Assembly: GCA_946480125.1 (NCBI GenBank) | Contig: CAMLIY010000026.1 | Span: forward strand, 1 to 20,568 | Source of the DNA: an uncultured Asticcacaulis sp. | Lineage (GTDB): Bacteria > Pseudomonadota > Alphaproteobacteria > Caulobacterales > Caulobacteraceae | Direction of reading: 5' to 3' | DNA: 20,568 nt | Shown: in pieces, positions 1-6,479 of the stretch | Position numbering within the stretch: the first letter of the stretch is position 1 | How the letters are laid out: every line of letters starts with the position of its first letter | Position numbers and translations under genes: made by a program | Notes under the pieces: model-generated | What the model was told of the DNA's origin: nothing | Database searches by the model: none | The model's input: the letters and a program-made list of their open reading frames with translations, nothing else

Positions 1-404
1 TCGAAAACTATGACGCCATCATCGTTGGTGTCGGCACCCGTTTCGGCCGCCTGGCGTCGCAAATGGCTGCTTTCTGGGATCAGGCGGGCGGCTTGTGGGC
101 CAAGGGCGCTTTGCACGGCAAGGTCGGTGGCGCCTTTACCTCGACAGCGACGCAACACGGCGGCCAGGAAACCACCCTGTTCTCGATCATCACCTCGCTG
201 CTGCACTTCGGCATGACGGTGGTAGGCCTGGATTATGGTCATGCCGGCCAGATGACGCTGGATGAGATCACCGGTGGCTCACCCTATGGCGCCTCGACCA
301 TCACCGGCGGCGATGGTTCGCGCCAGCCGAGCGAGAATGAACTGACCGGCGCCCGTTATCAGGGCCGCAAAATTGCCGAAACCGCCATCAAGCTGCATGG
401 TTAA
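1..404 (+). CDS. wrbA: NAD(P)H:quinone oxidoreductase WrbA, C-terminal part (5' end outside window)
   Basis: The open frame runs in from the left edge; its first complete codon is at position 3 and it stops with TAA at 402-404. The visible ~133 residues match the C-terminal two thirds of WrbA, the tetrameric FMN flavodoxin-like enzyme that reduces quinones by two electrons in the cytoplasm. Recognisable stretches are [13 protein letters not shown], the [17 protein letters not shown] segment, the [13 protein letters not shown] segment of the flavin site, and [23 protein letters not shown]. The end at KLHG looks natural, so only the 5' end is missing. An OsmC-like gene follows on the same strand after 53 bases. 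Together they suggest an oxidative or electrophile stress pair, although a strong hairpin lies between them. The family call is very secure. Confidence 0.95.
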   Translation, partial: ENYDAIIVGVGTRFGRLASQMAAFWDQAGGLWAKGALHGKVGGAFTSTATQHGGQETTLFSIITSLLHFGMTVVGLDYGHAGQMTLDEITGGSPYGASTITGGDGSRQPSENELTGARYQGRKIAETAIKLHG

Positions 405-413
405 GTGTGATCT

Positions 414-441
414 GCCGGGCTGTCCGCAAGGATGGCCCGGC
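414..441 (+). terminator. 12-bp intercistronic hairpin with GCAA tetraloop
   Basis: Positions 414-425 pair with 430-441: a perfect 7-bp GCCGGGC/GCCCGGC outer stem, then U-G and G-U wobbles and three Watson-Crick pairs, closed by a GNRA-type GCAA tetraloop at 426-429. The sequence after it is TTCTCT rather than a run of T, so it is not a classic intrinsic terminator. It lies 9 bases after the wrbA stop and just before the Shine-Dalgarno of the osmC-like gene (GGAG near 448-451). It could be a weak terminator, a barrier to 3' exonucleases, or a modulator of translation downstream. The structure is plain to see; the function is inferred. Confidence 0.5.
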
Positions 442-457
442 TTCTCTGGAGACCTCA

Positions 458-850
458 ATGGCCCGCGCCACCGCCCATATCGATACTGATCACTATGCCA
501 CTACGCTGCATGTCGCCGGGCGCACGCTCATTGCCGACGAGCCGGAAAACAATGGGGGCCAGGATGCCGGTCTGGCGCCCTATGATTTTCTGCTGTCGTC
601 GCTGGCGGCCTGCACCGCCATTACCCTGCGGATGTATGCCGATCACAAGGGTTGGCCCCTTAAGGCCGTTGATGTCGCCCTGCATTTCTACCGCGACGGC
701 GAAAAGGAACTTATCGACCGTAAGGTCACTCTTCATGGCGACCTTTCGACGGAACAGCGTGAGCGTCTTCTGCAAGTGACTGAGCGTACGCCGGTGACAA
801 AAACTTTGAAGCAAGGATTGGCGATCGCCACAACCCTGAGCGACGCCTGA
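458..850 (+). CDS. OsmC family protein lacking the second redox cysteine
   Basis: A 130-residue protein of the OsmC/Ohr fold, whose classical members reduce organic hydroperoxides with two cysteines. The segment APYDFLLSSLAACTAITLRM (40-59), with Cys52, and the following YADHKGWPL are typical of the YhfA-like OsmC branch. The second family cysteine, usually in a CPVHKTL-like motif, is replaced by Thr111 (ERTPVTKTL). A thiol-disulfide peroxidase cycle therefore cannot run in the classical way, and the activity is uncertain. ATG at 458 is chosen because GGAG at 448-451 lies at good spacing. A GTG at 407 in the same frame would place the inter-gene hairpin inside the coding region and has no such site. 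It follows wrbA on the same strand. Confidence 0.88.
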   Translation: MARATAHIDTDHYATTLHVAGRTLIADEPENNGGQDAGLAPYDFLLSSLAACTAITLRMYADHKGWPLKAVDVALHFYRDGEKELIDRKVTLHGDLSTEQRERLLQVTERTPVTKTLKQGLAIATTLSDA

Positions 851-925
851 CACGTAAACCCTCGCGTTTCGCCGGCGGCACGACTCATGTTAAGGCTCAC
901 TTCATATGTATAGGAGGCTGGGGCT

Positions 926-1096
926 ATGACGGAAACGGTTAGCAGACTCGTTGATGGATTGCGTGATGCGGGATTCACTATCAGTCCTTTGAAATCATCA
1001 CCTTTGTGGCAGGTTGACGGGCGTGGCCCGATGAGTACGGCCCAGCTCATTGACCTGGCTTCAAAGCTCCGGTTATCGACTCCCCATTCCCATTAA
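926..1096 (+). CDS. Small hypothetical protein, 56 residues
   Basis: ATG at 926 is preceded by a near-perfect Shine-Dalgarno, AGGAGG at 912-917, with 8 bases of spacing. The frame stays open for 56 codons to TAA at 1094-1096. The product begins MTETVSRLVDGLRDAGFTI and contains PLWQVDGRGPMSTAQLIDLA; it looks like a short soluble alpha/beta protein with an N-terminal amphipathic helix. There is no signal peptide, no membrane segment and no cysteine. Codon use resembles the neighbouring genes, and GC content falls sharply only after about 1235. It stands 75 bases after the osmC-like stop, so it may have its own promoter or be the last gene of the wrbA-osmC transcript. I recognise no family. A real gene is likely because of the ribosome binding site; its function is unknown. 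Confidence 0.6.
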   Translation: MTETVSRLVDGLRDAGFTISPLKSSPLWQVDGRGPMSTAQLIDLASKLRLSTPHSH

Positions 1097-1387
1097 GTCA
1101 GCTGAATCCAAAACCGGCACCGCTAAAATCTACCCTTCGGCCATTCTGACAGGTCGTTGCGCGTGTTCTTGGATGAACGTGGGGATTAAACGCGACATCT
1201 TGGTATGGCAAAACCCGCACACTTCGATATATGGCTAAACACATTTAAAGTTCGCAACAATTACTTTTAAATATAAAAACCAAATAGTAGTATTTATTAT
1301 CTGTGAAAATTTTCTTGATAAATCAATAGCTTCTGTGGTATTTTTGTTATCAACCCGTCATTTATAATACCAGGAAGCAATTAACTC
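1097..1387. other. AT-rich non-coding stretch upstream of the receptor promoter
   Basis: This stretch contains no supported gene. From about 1236 to 1385 the sequence becomes strongly AT-rich, unlike the rest of the window. An imperfect inverted repeat pairs ATTTAAAGT (1243-1251) with ACTTTTAAAT (1263-1272), and a short GGTATT/AATACC pair lies at 1337-1342 and 1366-1371. The AT-rich block directly precedes the LacI-type operators. It could be promoter upstream sequence or a site for a nucleoid protein, but nothing specific can be assigned. Confidence 0.4.
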
Positions 1388-1401
1388 TGGCAACGTTGTC
1401 A
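1388..1401. promoter_or_regulatory. LacI-type operator O1 of the TonB-dependent receptor
   Basis: The 14-base near-palindrome TGGCAACGTTGTCA has the central CG and the TGnnAACGTTnnCA pattern typical of LacI/GalR-family operators; 12 of its 14 positions are symmetrical. It lies 21 bp centre to centre from a second similar site at 1409-1422, that is two helical turns. It falls between a possible -35 (TTAACT, 1381-1386) and possible -10 sequences (TACAAT at 1402-1407 or CAATAT at 1404-1409), where bound repressor would block polymerase. The LacI regulator encoded at 15692 is the only family member in the window and is the natural candidate, by inference. Confidence 0.65.
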
Positions 1402-1408
1402 TACAATA

Positions 1409-1422
1409 TGATAGCGTTATCA
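1409..1422. promoter_or_regulatory. LacI-type operator O2 of the TonB-dependent receptor
   Basis: TGATAGCGTTATCA is a near-palindrome (12 of 14 symmetrical positions) with the same CG centre as the site at 1388-1401 and on the same face of the helix. It would cover the likely transcription start region. Tandem sites in phase suggest cooperative binding by two dimers. If transcription starts here, the receptor gene has a leader of roughly 260 bases. Confidence 0.65.
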
Positions 1423-1681
1423 TTGAATACGGACCCAAGGCTGTAGCAGCCAACCATAAGCTGACCTGCCGGCGAGTATCGTATCAACAAGTTGGGAAAG
1501 AACGTAAGGATTGGCGAAACGCTCAATACGGGCCTTATTTTCACGTTTTGGCGTTTTTACATTTAAACACTGTTTTATGCACCTGTGGTCGCCAGCACCA
1601 TGGGGCCTCCTTTCCCGTCTTGCCATTTGGTTATTCCGCGTTCGGAAAGCGCGCGGCTGTTCATTCAGGGAGACGTTTTAA
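1423..1681 (+). other. Long 5' leader of the receptor gene
   Basis: About 259 bases separate operator O2 from the receptor start codon, with no supported gene on either strand. Visible elements are a possible long-range AAACGC/GCGTTT pairing (1517-1522 with 1551-1556) followed by five T, a CCTCC at 1606-1610, and the receptor's Shine-Dalgarno AGGGAG at 1667-1672. CTCCTT (1607-1612) can pair with that Shine-Dalgarno over six bases, including one G-U. I see no known riboswitch. The leader boundary depends on the inferred promoter position. Confidence 0.35.
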
Positions 1682-4600
1682 ATGACGACGACTAAAAAAA
1701 ATCTGGGCCTGCTGATGGGAACCGCCTCTATGGTGGTGCTCGGCACCTTGGCCATCGGCACATTTGCCTACGCCCAGGACGCCGCACCGGCGGCACCGGC
1801 GGTATCTGATGACACGGTCATCGTCGTAACCGGCCAGCGCGCCGCCTTCAAATCGGCGCAGAAGATCAAGAAAGACGCCAGCGAAGTCGTCGACTCGATC
1901 GTGGCCGACGACATCGGCAAGCTGCCGGACCGCTCGGTCACCGAAGCCCTGCAACGGGTTTCCGGCGTCACGATCGACCACACCATGGCGCGTGGCGACC
2001 CTGAGCACTATTCGGTTGAAGGCTCCGGCGTCAATATTCGCGGCCTGACCTATGTCCGTTCCGAACTGAACGGCCGCGACTCGTTTTCGGCCAATGGCGG
2101 CCGCTCGCTGAATTTCGAAGATGTCCCGCCCGAACTGATGGCCGGCGTCGATATTTACAAGAACCCATCGGCCGAGCAGATCGAAGGCGCCATCGGCGGT
2201 CTCGTTAACCTCCGCACCGCCCTGCCCTTCGATTATAAGGGCTTTAAAAGTTCGGTCGGCATTCAGGGCACCTATGCGGAACTGAACAAGAAGGGCGCTA
2301 CCGATCCGTCCGTTTCAGCCATGGTTTCCGACCGCTGGTCCACCAGCCATGGTGATTTCGGCGCTCTGCTTGACCTGGCCTATTCGGAAAGCTCAACCCG
2401 CACCGACGCGTTCCAGGTCGAACCCTATTATAACCGCACCGATATCGTGCCCGGCGAGACCGTCTGGGTGCCCAAGGGCGCCGAATGGCGCACCCTGAAC
2501 TTCGACCGCAAGCGTTTTGGCGCCTATGGCGCGCTGGAATGGCGTCCGAACGACTCCATGCTCCACACCCTGACCTTCTTCAATTCGCACTACAAGATGC
2601 AGTGGGATGAAAACGCCATCTTCTCGGCGGCGGGCGGCCTGCAAAATATTCAAGTGGCGAATGGCGTTTATAACGAGAATGGCGCCATGTTGAGCGGCGT
2701 CCTGACCGACCCTGCCGACGGCGGCATCAACTTCAACGATGACACCCGCGTCGCCAACCGCGAATCCGACACCACCGACGTCGCCTGGAATTTCACCTGG
2801 AACGCCTCGGACCGCTGGACCTTCAAATCCGATCTGCAATATATCCGCTCAACTACCAAATCGTTCGATTCGACGGTCGCCACAGGTTTGCTGGTGCCTG
2901 AAGAAACCATCGACCTGAGCGGCAATATTCCGAGCATCAGCGTCGATCCGACCTACCTGGCCAATGCCGACAACTATTACTGGTCGTTCACCCAGGAACA
3001 TTTCGACCGCAGCGTAGCGCACGAATGGGCCTGGAAGGGCGACGCGAAATACGATTTCGACGGCCCCGTTTTCGAGGATATCCGTTTCGGTCTGCGCTAT
3101 ACCGACCGCGATTCGACAACCGTGAACTCGAATCCGAGCTATCACTGGGCGGCCATCACTCAAACCTGGCAGGGTGAAATCCCCGGTGTCGCCAAGCTCG
3201 GCGATCCGCGTTTCGCCGGTGGCGCCAGCCTGCATAATTTCGACAACTTCTTCAATGGCGATGCGTCGGTTCCCGCCGTGGTCGTGCCTGATGTCGATGT
3301 TGCGGCCGGTTATCCGGATTCCTACGCCAAGATCCATGAATATTACACCGTGCTGTGTAACGAGAAAAACGCCCAGCTGGCGGCGCAGAACCTGGCACAA
3401 AATACGTGTTCGACCTGGGCCCCGGCCACCTTCAGCGACGACCCGTCAGCCGGCGGCATCAATGATCAGCATGAAAAGTCCTACGCCTTCTATACGCAGG
3501 TCCGTTTCGGCTGGCATGATCTGAAATACCCGATCGACGGTAATATCGGTGTCCGTTTCGTCAAGACCGACATGACCGCCAACGGCTTCCAGACCTTTAC
3601 TCAAAACCCGCCGCCGACCGGCACGCTTACCGGCATAGAGGTGCCTACCTTTACAGGGCCTCAGGTACAGCCGCAGATCGTCAGCGCTGAGAACAGCTTC
3701 ACCAACACCCTGCCCAGCCTCAACCTGCGCATGAAGGTCAATGATCAGCTGCAATTCCGCTTTGCGGCGGCCAAGGCGCTGTCGCGTCCGGACTTCACGC
3801 AACTCCAGGCCTATACCACCTACACGGCCGGCACGACCACGACACCGCTTCTGGACGGTTCCGGCAATACAATCGGTGCGAACGTCGAAAGCCTGAACAA
3901 TACCGGCACGGCGAATGGCAATCCGTACCTGCGTCCGACCACCTCCGATCAGTTCGACCTGACAGCGGAATGGTACTTCTCGCCGGTTGGCTCTCTGACA
4001 GCGGCCCTGTTCTACAAGAACCTGCATGATGTCATCATCAACAACATCTTCACCACGCCGTTCACGGCGACCAACGGTCAGACCTACGACTTCACCACCA
4101 CAGGTCCGGTCAATGGCGCGGATGGTACGGCCCAGGGCTTCGAAGTGGCCTATCAGCAATATTTCGACAGTCTGCCGGGCTGGTTCTCGGGCCTGGGCGT
4201 TCAGGCCAACTTCACCTATGTGGAGAGCACGGAAGACCTGTATAATGGCGTTTCCAGCCCTTATTGCAGCGCCAGCGCCGGCAATGGCGCTGTCAATCTC
4301 AACCTGAACCTCAATGGCTGCGACACCGACGGCCGCACCTTCGGCAACCTGCCGCTGGCCTATCTGTCGCGTTACAGCTACAACCTCGCCATCCTGTATG
4401 ACAAGGGCCCGATCTCGGCCCGCCTGGCTTACAACTGGCGCTCGAAGTACCTGCAAGGCGTCAACGTCAATGGCACCAACGGCACCGACGGCTTCACCAC
4501 CGATCCGACCAACCCGCTTTACGGCGGCGGCTTTGCCTGGGGCCTGCCGACCTGGGCTGATGACTATGGTCAGCTCGATGCTTCGGCCTTCTATAAGGTC

Positions 4601-4747
4601 AATGACCGGATCACGATCGGCATCGAAGCTCAGAACATCAACAATGCGATGTACAAGCAGTTCATGCAGCAGCACATCGGCGATATGGGCCGCGCCTGGT
4701 TCGTCTCCGGTCCGCGCTACACCGCACAACTGCGTTACACCTTCTAA
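1682..4747 (+). CDS. TonB-dependent outer-membrane receptor, Xanthomonas/Caulobacter type
   Basis: A 1021-residue outer-membrane active transporter. Residues 1-31 form a signal peptide (hydrophobic core, then AYA before Gln32). A TonB-box-like DTVIVVT lies at 44-50, followed by a plug domain to about residue 190 with the hallmarks KLPDRSVTEALQRVSGVTI, VNIRGLTYVRSELNGR and AIGGLVNLRT. The rest is a beta-barrel rich in aromatic/Gly strands, ending in the terminal Phe of RYTAQLRYTF that guides outer-membrane insertion. Length and motifs fit the large family used in Caulobacterales and Xanthomonads for oligosaccharide uptake. AGGGAG at 1667-1672 supports the ATG at 1682. Two LacI-type operators lie upstream, a structured terminator region follows, and a tryptophan-halogenase-like gene is next. 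The substrate is not readable; a beta-glucan oligosaccharide is inferred from the GH16/symporter block at 12.8-16.8 kb. Confidence 0.95.
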   Translation: MTTTKKNLGLLMGTASMVVLGTLAIGTFAYAQDAAPAAPAVSDDTVIVVTGQRAAFKSAQKIKKDASEVVDSIVADDIGKLPDRSVTEALQRVSGVTIDHTMARGDPEHYSVEGSGVNIRGLTYVRSELNGRDSFSANGGRSLNFEDVPPELMAGVDIYKNPSAEQIEGAIGGLVNLRTALPFDYKGFKSSVGIQGTYAELNKKGATDPSVSAMVSDRWSTSHGDFGALLDLAYSESSTRTDAFQVEPYYNRTDIVPGETVWVPKGAEWRTLNFDRKRFGAYGALEWRPNDSMLHTLTFFNSHYKMQWDENAIFSAAGGLQNIQVANGVYNENGAMLSGVLTDPADGGINFNDDTRVANRESDTTDVAWNFTWNASDRWTFKSDLQYIRSTTKSFDSTVATGLLVPEETIDLSGNIPSISVDPTYLANADNYYWSFTQEHFDRSVAHEWAWKGDAKYDFDGPVFEDIRFGLRYTDRDSTTVNSNPSYHWAAITQTWQGEIPGVAKLGDPRFAGGASLHNFDNFFNGDASVPAVVVPDVDVAAGYPDSYAKIHEYYTVLCNEKNAQLAAQNLAQNTCSTWAPATFSDDPSAGGINDQHEKSYAFYTQVRFGWHDLKYPIDGNIGVRFVKTDMTANGFQTFTQNPPPTGTLTGIEVPTFTGPQVQPQIVSAENSFTNTLPSLNLRMKVNDQLQFRFAAAKALSRPDFTQLQAYTTYTAGTTTTPLLDGSGNTIGANVESLNNTGTANGNPYLRPTTSDQFDLTAEWYFSPVGSLTAALFYKNLHDVIINNIFTTPFTATNGQTYDFTTTGPVNGADGTAQGFEVAYQQYFDSLPGWFSGLGVQANFTYVESTEDLYNGVSSPYCSASAGNGAVNLNLNLNGCDTDGRTFGNLPLAYLSRYSYNLAILYDKGPISARLAYNWRSKYLQGVNVNGTNGTDGFTTDPTNPLYGGGFAWGLPTWADDYGQLDASAFYKVNDRITIGIEAQNINNAMYKQFMQQHIGDMGRAWFVSGPRYTAQLRYTF

Positions 4748-4861
4748 ACCGGCAAAAGCATTCGCGGCTCTACTCCTCCCGAGTCGCGAATGTCTCCGGC
4801 CTGAGCCGGTAGCCGAACTGAAGATAACTGGCGGGCCCGTTTACGGCGCCCGCTTTTTTTT
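4748..4861 (+). ncRNA. Candidate 3' UTR-derived small RNA with anti-Shine-Dalgarno loop
   Basis: Directly after the receptor stop codon lies a 114-base region with three consecutive hairpins. The first is a 12-bp stem (4759-4770 with 4781-4792, one G-U pair) whose 10-base loop is TACTCCTCCC. The second is CCGGC-CTGA-GCCGG at 4796-4809. The third is a strong intrinsic terminator at 4831-4861. A C-rich CUCCUCCC loop matches 8 of the 9 bases of the CCUCCUCCC motif of alphaproteobacterial cuckoo/CcsR small RNAs, which bind purine-rich Shine-Dalgarno sequences. No independent promoter is obvious, so release by processing of the receptor mRNA is the simpler model. The structure is seen; the regulatory role is inferred. 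Confidence 0.4.
4831..4861 (+). terminator. Intrinsic terminator after the receptor gene
   Basis: GCGGGC (4831-4836) pairs with GCCCGC (4848-4853) and is followed immediately by eight T (4854-4861). This is a textbook Rho-independent terminator. It separates the receptor transcript from the downstream halogenase gene at least partly, although the two genes point the same way. Confidence 0.85.
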
Positions 4862-4966
4862 GCCCGGATAAAGACTTGGGGAAAGCCAGGCATAGTTAAA
4901 TCGTATAAGGCAATTGCTCTGCGGTCAGGGGATATGCCAGGGTATAGAGGGCCCGAGGAAACAGGA

Positions 4967-6469
4967 ATGAACGATAAAGCGATACGGAAAATCGTCATTG
5001 TGGGCGGCGGCACCGCCGGCTGGATGGCGGCTGCCCCTCTGGCTCAAAGACTGGGTAAAACCACCCAAATCGAACTGGTGGAATCCGCCCAGATAGGTAC
5101 GGTCGGCGTTGGAGAGGCTACCCTGCCGACCATTCGCTTCTATAATCACAGCCTGGGCATCAATGAGGCCGATTTCGTCAGGAAGACACAGGGCACCTTC
5201 AAGCTCGGGATCGAATTCCGCGACTGGGGCCATATCGGCAACCGCTTCTTCCACGGCTTCGGTGATTTTGGCCCGCGCATTGAAAACCGCTCACCGCATC
5301 ATCACTGGCTGCGCCTGCGTCAGATGGAAGAGGTGCCGCCGTTCGAAGACTGGTCAATGTCCACTGTCGCGGCACGGCTCAACCGTTTCACCCCGCCCTC
5401 CGGCGATCAGCCCTCCGCCGCCAACGCCTATGCCTATGCCTATCATTTCGATGCCGGGCTCTATGCCGCCTTCCTGCGCGATTACGCCCTGCAGCGCGGC
5501 GCCCTCCGCACCGAAGGCCAGATTATCGATGTTGAGCTGAACGCGGATACCGGCTTTATCGAAGCCTTGAAACTGGATGACGGCCGGCGCGTCGAAGGCG
5601 ATCTGTTCATCGATTGCTCCGGCTTTCGCGGCCTGCTGATCGAGGGCGCGCTCAAGGCCGGGTTCGAAGACTGGTCACGCTGGCTGCCGTGCAACAGCGC
5701 CCAGGCCGTGCCGTGCGCGTCGGTCAGTCCTCTGACGCCCTATACCCGTTCGACCGCGCGCAGCGCCGGCTGGCAATGGCGCATTCCCCTGCAATCCCGC
5801 ACAGGCAACGGCCATGTCTATTGCGATGGCTTTACCTCTGACGCCGAAGCCGGCCAGGTATTGATGGAAAATCTCGATGGAGAAGCGCTGGATAATCCGC
5901 GCCAGCTGCGCTTTACGACCGGGCGTCGCAAAGCGGCCTGGGTGAAAAACTGCGTCGCCATCGGTCTGTCATCGGGCTTTCTGGAGCCGCTGGAATCGAC
6001 CAGTATTCAGTTGATCGAATTCGGTCTTGGCAGCCTGATCGAACTGTTCCCCGACCGGACCTTCAATCCGCATCTGGCGACGGAATATAATCGCCGCTCG
6101 GCCACGGCCTATGAAAGCGTCCGGGACTTCATCATCCTGCATTACAAGCTAACCGACCGCACCGATTCCGATTTTTGGCGGTATTGCCGTGACATGGCCA
6201 TACCCGATCGGCTGCATCACCAGATCGACACCTTCCGCGACACCGGCCATGCCGTCGTCTATGATCCGAACAGTTTCGTCGAGCCGTCCTGGCTGTCGCT
6301 CTATTTCGGCCTGGGCCTCATTCCGCAGAGCTATGATCCTTTTGTCGACCACATCGATAAAGCGCAACTGCGCAGCCATTTCGCCCGTATCCGCGCCTTG
6401 GTGATGCAGGCGGCGCAGGCCATGCCGGACCACGCCGATTATATCACTCGCCACGCAAAGGCGGGATAA
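4967..6469 (+). CDS. Flavin-dependent tryptophan halogenase family protein
   Basis: A 500-residue cytoplasmic flavoprotein of the PrnA/RebH family, which uses FADH2, oxygen and halide to chlorinate or brominate aromatic substrates. Motifs seen: FAD-binding GGGTAG at 13-18; Lys79 in GTFKLGIEF, at the same number as the catalytic lysine of PrnA; the signature WQWRIP at 269-274; and SGFLEPLESTS at 336-346, containing the family's active-site glutamate. All key residues are present, so it is predicted to be an active oxidoreductase. ATG at 4967 is preferred because GAGGAA at 4955-4960 is correctly spaced; the upstream in-frame ATG at 4934 has no good site. Homologues commonly sit beside TonB-dependent receptors in Caulobacterales and Xanthomonads, where no free-tryptophan substrate has been shown to my knowledge. 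The family is certain; the substrate is unknown. Confidence 0.9.
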   Translation: MNDKAIRKIVIVGGGTAGWMAAAPLAQRLGKTTQIELVESAQIGTVGVGEATLPTIRFYNHSLGINEADFVRKTQGTFKLGIEFRDWGHIGNRFFHGFGDFGPRIENRSPHHHWLRLRQMEEVPPFEDWSMSTVAARLNRFTPPSGDQPSAANAYAYAYHFDAGLYAAFLRDYALQRGALRTEGQIIDVELNADTGFIEALKLDDGRRVEGDLFIDCSGFRGLLIEGALKAGFEDWSRWLPCNSAQAVPCASVSPLTPYTRSTARSAGWQWRIPLQSRTGNGHVYCDGFTSDAEAGQVLMENLDGEALDNPRQLRFTTGRRKAAWVKNCVAIGLSSGFLEPLESTSIQLIEFGLGSLIELFPDRTFNPHLATEYNRRSATAYESVRDFIILHYKLTDRTDSDFWRYCRDMAIPDRLHHQIDTFRDTGHAVVYDPNSFVEPSWLSLYFGLGLIPQSYDPFVDHIDKAQLRSHFARIRALVMQAAQAMPDHADYITRHAKAG

Positions 6470-6479
6470 TTTTACCCCA

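Noticed and set aside
407..457. GTG start at 407 for the OsmC-like gene
   Set aside because: It would translate through the strong hairpin and adds residues not expected in the family; ATG at 458 has the ribosome binding site.
1050..1238. Plus-strand 62-codon frame overlapping the small gene at 926
   Set aside because: No ribosome binding site and it overlaps the better-supported 926-1096 frame.
1243..1272. ATTTAAAGT/ACTTTTAAAT inverted repeat
   Set aside because: Imperfect and in very AT-rich DNA where such matches are expected by chance; not strong enough to call a site.
1362..1626. Minus-strand frames of 60-68 codons in the receptor leader
   Set aside because: No Shine-Dalgarno, overlapping the operators, and no recognisable product.
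3446..4729. Open frame of 427 codons on the minus strand
   Set aside because: It lies wholly antisense to the receptor gene; the composition is that of a reverse-frame shadow, with no recognised domain.
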